Positions 17,557 through 26,520 of a stretch of DNA of 64,000 nt are shown piece by piece. Below the pieces are notes generated by a model that was not told the origin of the DNA, searched no databases, and worked only from the letters and a program-made list of their open reading frames with translations. The stretch comes from Reyranella aquatilis (GTDB lineage Bacteria; Pseudomonadota; Alphaproteobacteria; Reyranellales; Reyranellaceae). How positions within the stretch are numbered: position 1 is the stretch's first letter; each line of letters starts with the position of its first letter. The stretch is from contig NZ_JAJISD010000012.1 of NCBI RefSeq assembly GCF_020880995.1, positions 62,001 to 126,000 on the forward strand. Direction: 5' to 3'. Made by a program: the position numbers and the translations under genes.

Positions 17557-18051
17557 CTAGCGGGTCTTGATGACCAGGGTATTGGCGATCATGTCGTGCA
17601 GCCCGCGCTTGCGCTCGGTGAAGCCGACCATGATGTAGCCGATGCAGAAGATCAGGGCGGAGAGGATCTTGGCGAAATAGCGCCCGGTGGCATTGAGGAA
17701 GGTGAGGCGCTTGCCGTCGCCGGTCACGACCCTCAGCCCCATGGCCATCTTGCCGACCGTGGCGCCCCTCTCGGAACTCTCCATCAGGGCGAAATAGAGC
17801 CAGAAGACCAGGATCGACAGCAGGTTCGCCGTCGGGTCGATCTTCTCCGGATTGTCGAAGTCCATGTACTTGATGCCGAACACGGACATCACGACGCCCA
17901 GCACCAGGCTGACGAGGATGGCATCGATGATGTAGGCGACGACGCGGATCCAGAAGCCGCCGTAGCCGACTGGGGTGGTGCCCGGCGGCGTCGCATCCCA
18001 GACCGGCGGCGGAGGCGGGGCGGCGGAGCCTGAATTCGGGACGCTGGCCAT
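17557..18051 (-). CDS. RDD-family membrane protein
   Basis: The 164-residue protein has a proline-rich cytoplasmic N-terminus and an RDD domain: YGGFWIRVVAYIIDAILVSLV as the first membrane segment with the Arg and Asp that name the family, a second segment (LLSILVFWLYFALME), GATVGKMAMGLRV, and a third segment near SALIFCIGYIMVGF, ending in KRGLHDMIANT. The function of RDD proteins is mostly unknown; transport has been proposed for some. GGGAGAAAGAC gives a good ribosome binding site. It is inserted between leuC and leuD on the same strand, after the leuC terminator-like hairpin. Confidence 0.85.
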   Translation of the reverse strand: MASVPNSGSAAPPPPPVWDATPPGTTPVGYGGFWIRVVAYIIDAILVSLVLGVVMSVFGIKYMDFDNPEKIDPTANLLSILVFWLYFALMESSERGATVGKMAMGLRVVTGDGKRLTFLNATGRYFAKILSALIFCIGYIMVGFTERKRGLHDMIANTLVIKTR

Positions 18052-18125
18052 GTCTTTCTCCCATGGAGGATCGGCGAAAACGACAATGCAACATTGGCCA
18101 CAGGCGTTCCCGACTGCAAACAGAA

Positions 18126-18153
18126 ACGGGCGGTGCCCTGCGGCACCGCCCGT
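18126..18153 (-). terminator. Terminator-like hairpin after leuC
   Basis: A perfect 12-bp stem (ACGGGCGGTGCC and GGCACCGCCCGT) with a four-base loop lies 24 bp past the leuC stop on the minus strand and is followed by the T-rich TTTCTGTTTG. This fits an intrinsic terminator of the leuC transcript. The T-tract is interrupted, so read-through into the RDD gene and leuD is possible. Confidence 0.65.
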
Positions 18154-18177
18154 CCTTCATCCGTCGTGAAACGGCGG

Positions 18178-19623
18178 TTACTGGAAGTCGCGAACGTCCG
18201 CGAGCGTGCCGCGGATGGCGGCGGCGGCAGCCATCGCCGGGCTCACCAGATGGGTGCGCCCGCCGCGGCCCTGACGGCCTTCGAAGTTGCGGTTCGAGGT
18301 CGAGGCGCAGCGCTGTCCGGGCTCGATGCGGTCGGCGTTCATCGCCAGGCACATCGAGCAGCCCTGCAGGCGCCATTCGAAGCCGGCCTCGATGAAGATC
18401 TTGTCCAGACCTTCCTTCTCGGCCTCGGCCTTCACCAGGCCGGAGCCCGGCACGACCATCGCCGAGACGTTCGCCGCGACCTTGCGGCCGCGCGCGATCT
18501 CGGCGGCGGCGCGGAGATCCTCGATGCGGCCGTTGGTGCAGGAGCCGATGAACACGCGGTCGATCGGCACGTCGACGAGGCGCGTACCCGGCGTCAGGCC
18601 CATGTAGGCCAGCGACCGGGTCCAGGCCTCGCGGCGGTTCTCGTCCGGCGCATTGGCCGGGTCGGGAACGACGTCGGTGATCGGCAGCGCGTCCTGCGGG
18701 CTCGTTCCCCAGGTCACCATCGGCGGAATGTCCGAGGCGTTGAGGTCGAGCTGCACGTCGAAGTGCGCGCCCTTGTCGGACGGCAGGCGGCGCCACTGGC
18801 TGAGCGCCAGGTCCCATGCCCCGCCCTTCGGCGAGAAGGGGCGGCCCTGCAGGTACTTGAAGGTCGTCTCGTCCGGCGCGATCAGGCCGGCGCGGGCGCC
18901 CGCCTCGATCGACATGTTGCAGACCGTCATGCGGCCTTCCATCGTGAGCTCGCGGATGGCGCGGCCGGCATACTCGATCACGTAGCCGGTGCCGCCGGCC
19001 GTGCCGAGCTTGCCGATGATGGCGAGGATCACGTCCTTGGCTGTGACGCCGAGCGGCAGGCTGCCCTCGACCGACACGCGCATGTTCTTGGCCGGCTTCT
19101 GGATCAGCGTCTGCGTGGCGAGCACGTGCTCGACCTCGGAGGTGCCGATGCCGAAGGCCAGCGCGCCGAACGCGCCGTGCGTGGAGGTGTGGCTGTCGCC
19201 GCACACGATCGTCATGCCCGGCAGGGTCAGGCCCTGCTCGGGGCCGATCACGTGCACGATGCCGCGACGCGGATCGTTCAGGCCGAAGTAGGGCACGTGG
19301 AAGTCGGCGACGTTCTTCTCGAGCGTTTCGACCTGGACGCGGGATTCCTCGTCCTCGATGCCCTGGCTGAAGTCCGTCGTCGGGGTGTTGTGGTCGGCGA
19401 CCGCAATGGTGGCGTCGGGACGGCGCACCGGGCGTCCCGCCATGCGCAGGCCCTCGAAGGCCTGCGGGCTGGTCACCTCGTGGACGAGGTGACGATCGAT
19501 GTAGATGACACAGGTCCCGTCGTCCTGGCGATGAACGACGTGGCTGTCCCAGATCTTCTCGAACAGGGTCCGCGGTGGCGGCGGCGGGGCCGGCGGCGTG
19601 GCCGACTTCTTGCGGAACGCCAT
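18178..19623 (-). CDS. leuC: 3-isopropylmalate dehydratase large subunit
   Basis: LeuC carries the 4Fe-4S cluster of isopropylmalate isomerase. The 481-residue protein shows the aconitase-family motifs IYIDRHLVHEVTSPQAFEGL, VCGDSHTSTHGAFGALAFGIG, and the cluster cysteines in IGSCTNGR and GCSMCLAMN. The extra N-terminal AFRKKSATPPAPPPPP stretch before TLFEKIWDSH is unusual and probably disordered; an internal start would remove it but no good ribosome binding site is seen. It begins 10 bp after rplS, so it is likely cotranscribed with the ribosomal block. Confidence 0.96.
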   Translation of the reverse strand: MAFRKKSATPPAPPPPPRTLFEKIWDSHVVHRQDDGTCVIYIDRHLVHEVTSPQAFEGLRMAGRPVRRPDATIAVADHNTPTTDFSQGIEDEESRVQVETLEKNVADFHVPYFGLNDPRRGIVHVIGPEQGLTLPGMTIVCGDSHTSTHGAFGALAFGIGTSEVEHVLATQTLIQKPAKNMRVSVEGSLPLGVTAKDVILAIIGKLGTAGGTGYVIEYAGRAIRELTMEGRMTVCNMSIEAGARAGLIAPDETTFKYLQGRPFSPKGGAWDLALSQWRRLPSDKGAHFDVQLDLNASDIPPMVTWGTSPQDALPITDVVPDPANAPDENRREAWTRSLAYMGLTPGTRLVDVPIDRVFIGSCTNGRIEDLRAAAEIARGRKVAANVSAMVVPGSGLVKAEAEKEGLDKIFIEAGFEWRLQGCSMCLAMNADRIEPGQRCASTSNRNFEGRQGRGGRTHLVSPAMAAAAAIRGTLADVRDFQ

Positions 19624-19633
19624 GGTGCGCCTG

Positions 19634-20119
19634 CTACTTCTTTCCGCCGCCCTTGGCGGCGCGGACGTTCTTCTCTTCCTTCGGCTTTTCCTTCTTGAGC
19701 TTCTCGCGGCGCGGCCGCTTGAGAGCCTCCTCGGCCTGCGTGGCGATCAGTTCGCGCTGGGCCTCGGTGTCCTCGGCGATGCGGCTCGCCTTACCGCGCA
19801 GATCACGCAGGTAGTAGAGCTTGGCGCGACGCACGACGCCCTTACGGACGACCTCGATTTCCCAGATGTTCGGGCTGTAGAGCGGGAACACGCGCTCCAC
19901 GCCTTCGCCGAAGCTGATCTTGCGCACCGTGAACGACGAGTTCACGCCGGCGTTCTTGCGGCCGATGCACAGGCCTTCATAGACCTGAAGCCGCTCGCGG
20001 TTACCTTCCTGCACCTTCACGTGCACCTTCAGCGTGTCGCCCGACTCGAAATACGGAACGGGCCGCTCTTCCTGCACCTTGTCGATCGTCGTCTGGCCGA
20101 TCGCGTCGAGAATGTTCAT
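19634..20119 (-). CDS. rplS: 50S ribosomal protein L19
   Basis: L19 sits at the interface of the ribosomal subunits. The core of about 115 residues is clear: FESGDTLKVHVKVQEGNRERLQVYEG, then RKNAGVNSSFTVRKISFGEGVERVFPLYSP and LYYLRDLRGKASRI. A lysine-rich tail of about 45 residues (KRPRREKLKKEKPKEEKNVR...) extends past the usual end, as often seen in alphaproteobacteria. The start MNILDAIG at 20119 is favoured because AAAGG lies 9 bp upstream; in-frame ATGs occur at 20128 and 20146. It follows trmD by 16 bp and precedes leuC. Confidence 0.96.
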   Translation of the reverse strand: MNILDAIGQTTIDKVQEERPVPYFESGDTLKVHVKVQEGNRERLQVYEGLCIGRKNAGVNSSFTVRKISFGEGVERVFPLYSPNIWEIEVVRKGVVRRAKLYYLRDLRGKASRIAEDTEAQRELIATQAEEALKRPRREKLKKEKPKEEKNVRAAKGGGKK

Positions 20120-20135
20120 CGCATCCATCCTTTCG

Positions 20136-20867
20136 TCACTTCTCATCGTTTCCCGCCGCGGTCCGGCGACGGGCCCACAGGTCGGGCCGCCGCCTCCGCG
20201 TGATCTCTTCCCGCTGCTTCATCCGCCAGTCGGCGACCTTGCCGTGATGGCCCGAGAGCAGAACCTCCGGCACGCGCCGTTCAATTCCATCGGGGCCAGC
20301 CCAGGTCGCGGGCCGGGTGTAGTGCGGGTACTCCAACAATCCGTCCTCGAAACTCTCCTCGTTCGCCGAATCGGCCGCGCCCATCACACCGGGCAGCAGC
20401 CGTACGCAACAATCCATCATCGCCATGGCCGCGATCTCGCCGCCCGAAAGCACGAAATCGCCGACCGAAATCTCCTCCAGCGCGTGGGCCTCGATGACGC
20501 GCTCGTCGACGCCCTCGAACCGCCCGCACACCAGCACCACGCCCGGCCCCGCCGCCAGCTCCCGCCCGCGCGCCTGACTGAACGGCGCGCCACGCGGCGA
20601 GAGCAGGACCTTCGGCACTTCCGGCCCCCCCGTTGCCTGGGCGACCGCCTCGATCGCCGCCGACAGCACGTCGGGTTTCATCACCATGCCGGCGCCGCCC
20701 CCGAAGGGCGCATCGTCCACCGTGCCATGGCGATCCCTTGCGAACCGCCTGATGTCGACGGCCTCCAGCGACCACACGCCCTCCCTGAGCGCCCGGCCGG
20801 CCAGGCTCTCGCCCAGCGGGCCCGGAAACATCTCCGGGAAGAGCGTCAGCGCTGTCGCGCGCCACAC
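20136..20867 (-). CDS. trmD: tRNA (guanine-N1-)-methyltransferase
   Basis: TrmD methylates G37 of tRNAs read by CCN, CUN and CGG codons, preventing frameshifts. The 243-residue protein begins TALTLFPEMFPGPLGESLAGRAL and carries the SPOUT knot motifs FGGGAGMVMKPDVL, LSPRGAPFSQA, LVCGRFEGVDERV and GDFVLSGGEIAAMAMMD. It lies between rimM (6 bp upstream) and rplS in the conserved rpsP-rimM-trmD-rplS order. Confidence 0.97.
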   Translation of the reverse strand: MWRATALTLFPEMFPGPLGESLAGRALREGVWSLEAVDIRRFARDRHGTVDDAPFGGGAGMVMKPDVLSAAIEAVAQATGGPEVPKVLLSPRGAPFSQARGRELAAGPGVVLVCGRFEGVDERVIEAHALEEISVGDFVLSGGEIAAMAMMDCCVRLLPGVMGAADSANEESFEDGLLEYPHYTRPATWAGPDGIERRVPEVLLSGHHGKVADWRMKQREEITRRRRPDLWARRRTAAGNDEK

Positions 20868-20873
20868 CGTCTC

Positions 20874-21416
20874 CTACTCCTCCTTCGCCGGCCCACCCGT
20901 CAGCAGACCTGCCGGCGGATCGACCGTTACCTTGCCGCCCTCGACGTCGATCTCGGGCACTGCCTCGTCGGTGAAGGGCAGCATCACCGAATTCCTCGAT
21001 GCGCTGCCTCCCGACACCTCCATCGTCCGCCCGGCGCCGAAATCGTGGAAGGCCATGACCTTCCCCCAGTTCCGGCCCTCCCGGTCGAACGCGGCGAGCC
21101 CGATCAGGTCCGCCTCATACCACTCCCGCTCGCCCGTCTCCGGCAGCCGCTCGCGCTCCACGTAGAGCCGCAAACCCCGGACTGCCTCGGCCGCCGTGCG
21201 ATCGGCTACGCCCTCGATCCGGGCCAGGACCGCCCCCTTTACGGAGCTCAGCGCCTCGACCCGGTACTCCTTCGTCCCTTTCTCGTCCGACAGTGCGCCA
21301 TAGGAGGCGATCGCCATCGGATCCTCGGTGTAGCTCCGGATGCGCACCAGGCCGCGGACTCCGTGGGGTGCCGCAACGACACCCAGCAGGATGCGACCCT
21401 TGCTCACCGGGACCAC
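20874..21416 (-). CDS. rimM: 16S rRNA processing protein RimM
   Basis: RimM binds S19 and helps mature the 30S head. The 180-residue protein has the N-terminal RimM barrel (LLGVVAAPHGVRGLVRIRSYTEDP) and the C-terminal PRC-like barrel (EWYEADLIGLAAFDREG through VMLPFTDEAVPEIDVEGGKV). The start is a GTG, either at 21416 or three codons later at 21407; no strong ribosome binding site separates them. It begins 7 bp after rpsP. Confidence 0.93.
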   Translation of the reverse strand: MVPVSKGRILLGVVAAPHGVRGLVRIRSYTEDPMAIASYGALSDEKGTKEYRVEALSSVKGAVLARIEGVADRTAAEAVRGLRLYVERERLPETGEREWYEADLIGLAAFDREGRNWGKVMAFHDFGAGRTMEVSGGSASRNSVMLPFTDEAVPEIDVEGGKVTVDPPAGLLTGGPAKEE

Positions 21417-21423
21417 CAGCCGA

Positions 21424-21795
21424 TCAGGTGGCCGCAGCCTCCGCTGCCGGCGCGGCGGCCGCCGCCGCGGCGGCCTCGGCCTTCATGCGCTCCTGCGCCT
21501 TGGCGCGCGGGGCGGACTTCTTGGTCTGCTCGCGGCGCTCGCGCGGCTTCATCAGCTCGGCCTGTGACAGGAACTTCGCGACGCGGTCGGACGGCTGCGC
21601 GCCGACCTTCAGCCAGTGGGCGATGCGCTCCTTGTCGAGCGTCAGGCGCTGCGCGTGGTCGCGCGGCAGCAGCGGGTTGTAGGTGCCCAGCTTCTCGATG
21701 AAGCGGCCGTCGCGCGGGCTGCGCGAGTCGGCGACGACGATGTGGAAGAACGGACGCTTCTTGGCGCCGTGACGGGTCATGCGGATTGCGATCAT
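21424..21795 (-). CDS. rpsP: 30S ribosomal protein S16
   Basis: S16 is a 30S assembly protein. The conserved part is IRMTRHGAKKRPFFHIVVADSR, GRFIEKLGTYNP and LDKERIAHWLKVGAQPSDRV. The 123-residue protein is longer than the usual 80-90 because of a C-terminal lysine/arginine and then alanine-rich tail (AEAAAAAAAAPAAEAAAT), a common alphaproteobacterial feature. It heads the rpsP-rimM-trmD-rplS block and is 68 bp downstream of ffh. Confidence 0.96.
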   Translation of the reverse strand: MIAIRMTRHGAKKRPFFHIVVADSRSPRDGRFIEKLGTYNPLLPRDHAQRLTLDKERIAHWLKVGAQPSDRVAKFLSQAELMKPRERREQTKKSAPRAKAQERMKAEAAAAAAAAPAAEAAAT

Positions 21796-21863
21796 TCTCT
21801 CAAGTCCTCTCTTCGATTCGTCTGATTTGGCCTACGTCTGATCTGTCTGACTTCGTCGAACCC

Positions 21864-23267
21864 TCAGCGCGGGAAACCCGGTGGGCCACCCATGCCCCCG
21901 AGGCTGCGCATGAAACCTTTTTCGCCGAGCTTGTTCACACGCTTCATCATCTTGAGCATGTCGGCGTGCTGCTTGAGCAGCTTGTTGACGTCCTGTACCT
22001 GCACGCCCGAGCCCTTGGCGATGCGCTTCTTGCGCGAGGCGTGGATCAGGTCGGGGTTGCGCCGTTCCTTCGGCGTCATCGCGAGGATGACCGCCTCCTG
22101 GCGCTTGAGCTGACCCTCGTCGATCTTGGCCTTGGACATCGCGGCCTTGGCCTGCATCGCGCCCGGCAGCATGCCCATCAGGCCCGACAGGCCGCCCATC
22201 TTGCGCAGCTGGCGCAGCTGGTTGAGCAGGTCGTCCATGTCGAACTGGCCCTTGCGGACCTTGGCGGCCAGCTTCTCGGCGTCTTCCTTGTCGATCGTCT
22301 CGGCGGCGCGCTCGACCAGCGAGACGATGTCGCCCATGCCGAGGATGCGGGAAGCGATACGGTCGGGATGGAACGGCTCCAGTGCGTCGAACTTCTCGCC
22401 GACGCCGATCAGCTTGACCGGACGGCCGGTCACGGCGCGCATCGACAGCGCCGCACCGCCGCGCGCGTCGCCGTCGACGCGGGTCAGCACGATGCCGGTG
22501 ACGGCCAGCCGGTCGTTGAAGGCCTTGGCCACGTTCACGGCGTCCTGGCCGGTCATGGCGTCGGCGACGAGCAGCGTCTCCTTCGGCTTGGCCAGGTCGC
22601 TGATGTCGGCCACTTCCTTCATCAACTCTTCGTCGATGGAGAGGCGGCCGGCGGTGTCGAGGATGAGGACGTCGAAGCCTTCGCGCTTGGCGGTCTCGAG
22701 CGCGCGCCGGGTGATGGCGAGCGGCATCTCGAGCGGGACGATCGGCAGGGTCGGAACGCCGGTCTGCTCGCCCAGCACCTTGAGCTGGTGCTGCGCGGCC
22801 GGGCGACGCGTGTCGAGCGAGGCCATCAGGACCTTGCGCCGCGTCGAGAAGGTGCCGCCGAACATCTCGGCCGCCATGCCCTGCGGGCCCTGGCTGAGGC
22901 GATAGGCGATCTTGGCCGAGGAGGTCGTCTTGCCCGAGCCCTGCAGGCCGACCATCAGGATGACGACCGGCGGAATGGCGCCCAGGTCGAGATCGGCGAC
23001 GGTCCCGCCCAGCATCTCGACCAGGTGGTCGTTGACGATCTTGATGACCATCTGGCCCGGCGTGACCGAGCGGATGACATCGGCGCCGATCGCCTTGGGG
23101 CGAACCTCGTCGACGAACTGGCGAACGACGGGCAGCGCCACGTCCGCCTCGAGCAGGGCGGTCCGCACCTCGCGCAGGGCCGCGTCGACATCGGCCTCGG
23201 ACAGCGCACCGCGCCCCCTCAGCTTGTCGAATACGTCGCCCAGACGCTTGCTAAGACCCTCGAACAT
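21864..23267 (-). CDS. ffh: Signal recognition particle protein Ffh
   Basis: Ffh is the GTPase subunit of the bacterial signal recognition particle that delivers membrane proteins to FtsY. The 467-residue protein has the N domain (MFEGLSKRLGDVFDKLRGRG), the G domain with GLQGSGKTTSSAKIA, ADAMTGQDAVNVAKAFN and LTRVDGDARGGAALS, and the methionine-rich M domain ending near KRVNKLGEKGFMRSLGGMGG. Its receptor FtsY is encoded at 26521-27729 in the same window. Confidence 0.98.
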   Translation of the reverse strand: MFEGLSKRLGDVFDKLRGRGALSEADVDAALREVRTALLEADVALPVVRQFVDEVRPKAIGADVIRSVTPGQMVIKIVNDHLVEMLGGTVADLDLGAIPPVVILMVGLQGSGKTTSSAKIAYRLSQGPQGMAAEMFGGTFSTRRKVLMASLDTRRPAAQHQLKVLGEQTGVPTLPIVPLEMPLAITRRALETAKREGFDVLILDTAGRLSIDEELMKEVADISDLAKPKETLLVADAMTGQDAVNVAKAFNDRLAVTGIVLTRVDGDARGGAALSMRAVTGRPVKLIGVGEKFDALEPFHPDRIASRILGMGDIVSLVERAAETIDKEDAEKLAAKVRKGQFDMDDLLNQLRQLRKMGGLSGLMGMLPGAMQAKAAMSKAKIDEGQLKRQEAVILAMTPKERRNPDLIHASRKKRIAKGSGVQVQDVNKLLKQHADMLKMMKRVNKLGEKGFMRSLGGMGGPPGFPR

Positions 23268-23413
23268 CGTGCTCCCGTTCGCTCAAAGACGTATCGCGCC
23301 GATGCGCGAACCTTCGCGGATCAGCGGAGCTCCCCGAAGGGGGAACCTTGTAAATCGGCACGACCGATTGAGCCGGCGGGGTATAAGGCTTGGCGCGTCA
23401 GGAGTCAAAACGC

Positions 23414-24073
23414 TTGGATGACCCGGCTAACTCTTTGAATAACAACAATTCTCCGCGGCTTCCGGGCTGGGCGATGCTGATCTTCGTGGCCGTCGCGCCC
23501 CTGATCGGGCTGGTCGTTTTCTGGCTTTTGCCGGGTCGGAGCAACCTGCTGGTGCTCTCGGCCTTCTTCGGGACCTGCCTGCTGGGCCTCCTCGTCGCCG
23601 TCCTGCCGCTGGGTCGCGATGCCCCGGCAGCCCTGGGCCTGCGGCCGGTCGGCTGGCGCCCGATCGTCTTCGGCGTGGTGGGAACGACCGTCCTCAGCTT
23701 CGCCGTCAGCCAGACCGGCCTGCAGCCCGAAGGGGTCCGGCAGGTTACGGAAGGTATCCAGAGAACCTCCGAGATACTAAAGACCCTGGCCGTTCTGGCC
23801 GTTCTGGCACCCTTGGCGGAGGAACTGGTCTTCCGCGGGCTGCTCTATGGCTGGCTGGCTGGACGCTGGAGCAACCTCGTCGCCTTCGTGCTGAGTTCGC
23901 TGGCCTTCGCCGCCGCCCATACGGAGCCCGTGCACATTCTCCTGGTGCTGCCGCTGGGCTTCTGGTTCGGCTGGCTGCGCTGGCGGACCGGCTCGCTGGT
24001 GCCGACGATCGTGGCGCATGTCGTCAACAATTCGATCGCCGTCGCAGGAGCCGCCTTCCTCGGCGGCTCCTGA
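23414..24073 (+). CDS. CPBP-family intramembrane metalloprotease
   Basis: The protein is an integral membrane CAAX-protease/bacteriocin-processing (Abi) homologue of about 219 residues with several membrane segments. The diagnostic motifs are present: EE and R in LAEELVFRGLLYGW, FAAAH, and the final histidine in VPTIVAHVVNNS. The substrate of such bacterial members is generally unknown. A TTG start at 23414 is chosen because AGGAG lies 9 bp upstream; another TTG at 23390 would add eight residues. It stands between the divergent ffh and converging isomerase genes, with no bacteriocin genes nearby. Confidence 0.85.
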   Translation: MDDPANSLNNNNSPRLPGWAMLIFVAVAPLIGLVVFWLLPGRSNLLVLSAFFGTCLLGLLVAVLPLGRDAPAALGLRPVGWRPIVFGVVGTTVLSFAVSQTGLQPEGVRQVTEGIQRTSEILKTLAVLAVLAPLAEELVFRGLLYGWLAGRWSNLVAFVLSSLAFAAAHTEPVHILLVLPLGFWFGWLRWRTGSLVPTIVAHVVNNSIAVAGAAFLGGS

Positions 24074-24082
24074 ACGGGAAGC

Positions 24083-24685
24083 TCAGGCGGCGAGCTTGCG
24101 CTCGACGAATTCCAGCCGGTCCTGGCCCCAGAAGATCTCGCCGTCGATGACGTAGGACGGGGCGCCGAAGACACCCTGCGAGATCGCATGCTGGGTATAG
24201 GCGTCGCGCTTCTCGGCGATGCCCGGCGCTTCGCTGGCCTTCATCACGGCGGCGCCGTCGAGGCCGCATCCGTCGATGATCGCCTTCAGCGTGTCCGGAT
24301 CGCCGCTGTTCTTCTCCTCGGCCCAGAGACCGGTCAGCACCGCGTGCGCGACCTTGATCGCGTCCGCCATGCGGCCCTGCTCGCGCAGCGCGATGACGCA
24401 CTTGGCGGCCGGCACCTCGTTGGCGGGAAAGAACTTGGGCTCCAGCGTCGTCTTCACGCCGAGATGGTCGCGCCAGCGCTTCAGCTCCATCATGCGATAG
24501 GCCTGGCGTTGCGGCGAGCGCTTGGGCAGCGGCAGGCCGCCGGACACGGCGAAGATCGAGCCGAAATCCACCGGCCAGATCGTGACGGTCGCGCCGTGCT
24601 TCTTCGCCATGGCGTCGAAGCGCGCCGAGCCGAGATAGGTCCACGGCGAATTCAGCGAGACATAGTAGTCGACGTGCTTGCCCAT
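24083..24685 (-). CDS. 2-hydroxychromene-2-carboxylate isomerase family protein (DsbA fold)
   Basis: The 200-residue protein is a thioredoxin-fold kappa-class GST/HCCA isomerase: VDYYVSLNSPWTYLGSARF with the catalytic Ser in SPW, the KRSPQRQAYRMMELKRW helical insertion, and the C-terminal QGVFGAPSYVIDGEIFWGQDRLEFVE. It would use glutathione in an isomerase reaction, classically in naphthalene breakdown, but no other naphthalene genes are present, so the real substrate is unknown. It ends 9 bp from the converging CPBP gene. Confidence 0.85.
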   Translation of the reverse strand: MGKHVDYYVSLNSPWTYLGSARFDAMAKKHGATVTIWPVDFGSIFAVSGGLPLPKRSPQRQAYRMMELKRWRDHLGVKTTLEPKFFPANEVPAAKCVIALREQGRMADAIKVAHAVLTGLWAEEKNSGDPDTLKAIIDGCGLDGAAVMKASEAPGIAEKRDAYTQHAISQGVFGAPSYVIDGEIFWGQDRLEFVERKLAA

Positions 24686-24711
24686 GCGGTTCCTCCGGTT
24701 GGTGGCGGACT

Positions 24712-25656
24712 GTGGCGCAAAGCCCGTCGATACGCCATCTTCGCGACGTGACTGCTTCTTCCGAAAAAGCCACCCCTGAACGAGCCATCGCCATCACCGG
24801 CGGCGACGCTGCCTATTTCGACCTGATGCGCGACTGCATCATGTCGCTGCAGGCGACGGACGAAGGGCGGAGGCTGGCGCTCGGCGTGCTCGATTGCGGC
24901 CTGACGGAGGAGCAGCGCGCCTGGTGTCGCGATCGCGGCGCGATCCTCGTCGTGCCCGACTGGGATTTCGACTTCCCGGCGCGCGAGACGCTGAAGGACG
25001 GCTACAAGGCGCTGACGGCGCGCCCCTTCCTGCCGCGCTATTTCCCCGGCTTCGATCTCTATCTCTGGATCGACGGCGACTGCTGGGTGCAGCAGGGCGA
25101 TGCGATCGACCTGTTCCTGGCCGCCGCGCGGACCGGTGCGCTGGCGGTGGCGCCCGAGATCCATCGCTCGATGCGGCACTATCGGCATGCGTGGAAAGAA
25201 TTCTCCACGATCAACGGCGCGGCGTTCGAGGCCTGCTTCGGCCGGGATGTCGCCGACCGGCTGATCCGCTACCCACTGATCAATGCCGGCGTCTTCGCGC
25301 TCGCAGCCGGCGCGCCCCATTGGCAGGGCTGGGCCGACCTGCTGGGCGCGGCGCTGCAGCGGTCCGCCGACATGACCGACCAGGTGGCGCTGAACGTCCT
25401 GGTCTACGACCGCGGCTTCGCCTGCGAACCGCTGCCCAGCCGCTGCAATTGGCCGGTGCATCACGCCACACCGGCCTGGGACGCCGGCCGCGGCCTGTTC
25501 GTCGAGCCCGCGATGCCCTACGAGGCGCTCGGCATCCTGCATCTCACGATCTACACCAAGCGACTCCCCACCCTCGACGTGCGCGAGATCGGGGGGCCGC
25601 AGGCCGGGCAGGTGCGGGCGCGCTCGTTGCGCTGGCCGGGCCGAACCGCCATATAG
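24712..25656 (+). CDS. Glycosyltransferase-like hypothetical protein
   Basis: The 314-residue protein is not firmly recognised. The N-terminal region reads like a GT-A nucleotide-sugar transferase: AIAITGGDAAYFDLMRDCIMSL, then the acidic metal-binding-like LYLWIDGDCWVQ near residue 120, PLINAGVFALAAGAPHWQGW, and TDQVALNVLVYD, which resembles the family 8 pattern of a DxD motif followed by an asparagine-glycine loop. No membrane segment is seen. Starts are GTG at 24712 or GTG at 24748, neither with a clear ribosome binding site. It ends 6 bp before dapF. Confidence 0.5.
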   Translation: MAQSPSIRHLRDVTASSEKATPERAIAITGGDAAYFDLMRDCIMSLQATDEGRRLALGVLDCGLTEEQRAWCRDRGAILVVPDWDFDFPARETLKDGYKALTARPFLPRYFPGFDLYLWIDGDCWVQQGDAIDLFLAAARTGALAVAPEIHRSMRHYRHAWKEFSTINGAAFEACFGRDVADRLIRYPLINAGVFALAAGAPHWQGWADLLGAALQRSADMTDQVALNVLVYDRGFACEPLPSRCNWPVHHATPAWDAGRGLFVEPAMPYEALGILHLTIYTKRLPTLDVREIGGPQAGQVRARSLRWPGRTAI

Positions 25657-25662
25657 CGCCGC

Positions 25663-26511
25663 ATGGCTGGAACGCCGTTTCTCAAGATGCACGGGCTGGG
25701 CAACGATTTCGTCGTGCTCGACGCGCGTGGGCACGCGCTCGATCTGACGGTGCCGCGCCGCCGCGCCATCGCCGACCGGCGCCTCGGCGTCGGCTGCGAC
25801 CAGCTCATCGTGCTGGAGCCGCCGACCGAGGGCGAGGCCGACGTCTTCATGCGCATCTACAATCCCGACGGCAGCGAGGCGCAGGCCTGCGGCAACGCCA
25901 CGCGCTGCGTCGCTTCCGTGGTGATGGACGAACTCAAGGCCGAAGAGGCGACGATCCAGACGATCGCCGGGCTGCTCGAATCGCAGAAGGTCGGCCGCGG
26001 TGCCAACGGCCTGCCGGTGATCTCCGTCGACATGGGACTGGTGCGCATGGACTGGCGCGAGATTCCGGTCGCAATGGCGTGCGACACCAACCACATGCCG
26101 GTTGGCCTCGGCCCGCTGCAGGATCCGGTCGGCACCAACGTCGGCAACCCGCACGCGACCTTCTTCGTCGACGATCTGACTTCGATCCCGATCACCGAAC
26201 TGGGTCCGAAGCTGGAGCACGATCCGTTCTTTCCCGAGCGCGTGAATGTCGGCGTGGCCCAGGTGATCGGCGAGAACAAGGTGAGGCTCAGCGTCTGGGA
26301 ACGCGGTGCGGGCCTTACGCTCGCCTGCGGGTCGGGCGCCTGCGCGGCCGGCGTCGCCGCGGCGCGGCGCGGGCTGACGGGCCGAAAGGTCGATGTCGTC
26401 GTCGAGCACGGCACACTCACCATCGAGTGGCTGCGGGACGATCATGTTTCGATGACCGGCGGCATATCGCTCGCCTACCGGGGCGAACTCGACCGCTCCC
26501 TGCTTTCCTGA
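25663..26511 (+). CDS. dapF: Diaminopimelate epimerase
   Basis: DapF converts LL- to meso-diaminopimelate for lysine and peptidoglycan. The 282-residue protein has both catalytic cysteine motifs, QACGNATRC in the first half and LACGSGACAAG in the second, plus the start FLKMHGLGNDFVVLD and GVGCDQLIVLEP. Length is standard. The order dapF-ftsY-yciB is common in alphaproteobacteria, though the tRNA methylthiotransferase gene (mtaB) often found between dapF and ftsY is absent here. Confidence 0.97.
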   Translation: MAGTPFLKMHGLGNDFVVLDARGHALDLTVPRRRAIADRRLGVGCDQLIVLEPPTEGEADVFMRIYNPDGSEAQACGNATRCVASVVMDELKAEEATIQTIAGLLESQKVGRGANGLPVISVDMGLVRMDWREIPVAMACDTNHMPVGLGPLQDPVGTNVGNPHATFFVDDLTSIPITELGPKLEHDPFFPERVNVGVAQVIGENKVRLSVWERGAGLTLACGSGACAAGVAAARRGLTGRKVDVVVEHGTLTIEWLRDDHVSMTGGISLAYRGELDRSLLS

Positions 26512-26520
26512 GGTGCCGCG

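Noticed and set aside
16877..19204. Apparent 775-residue fusion ending in LeuD
   Set aside because: Only the last part is LeuD; the upstream part is out-of-frame reading through the RDD and leuC genes. A good start with ribosome binding site exists at 17491.
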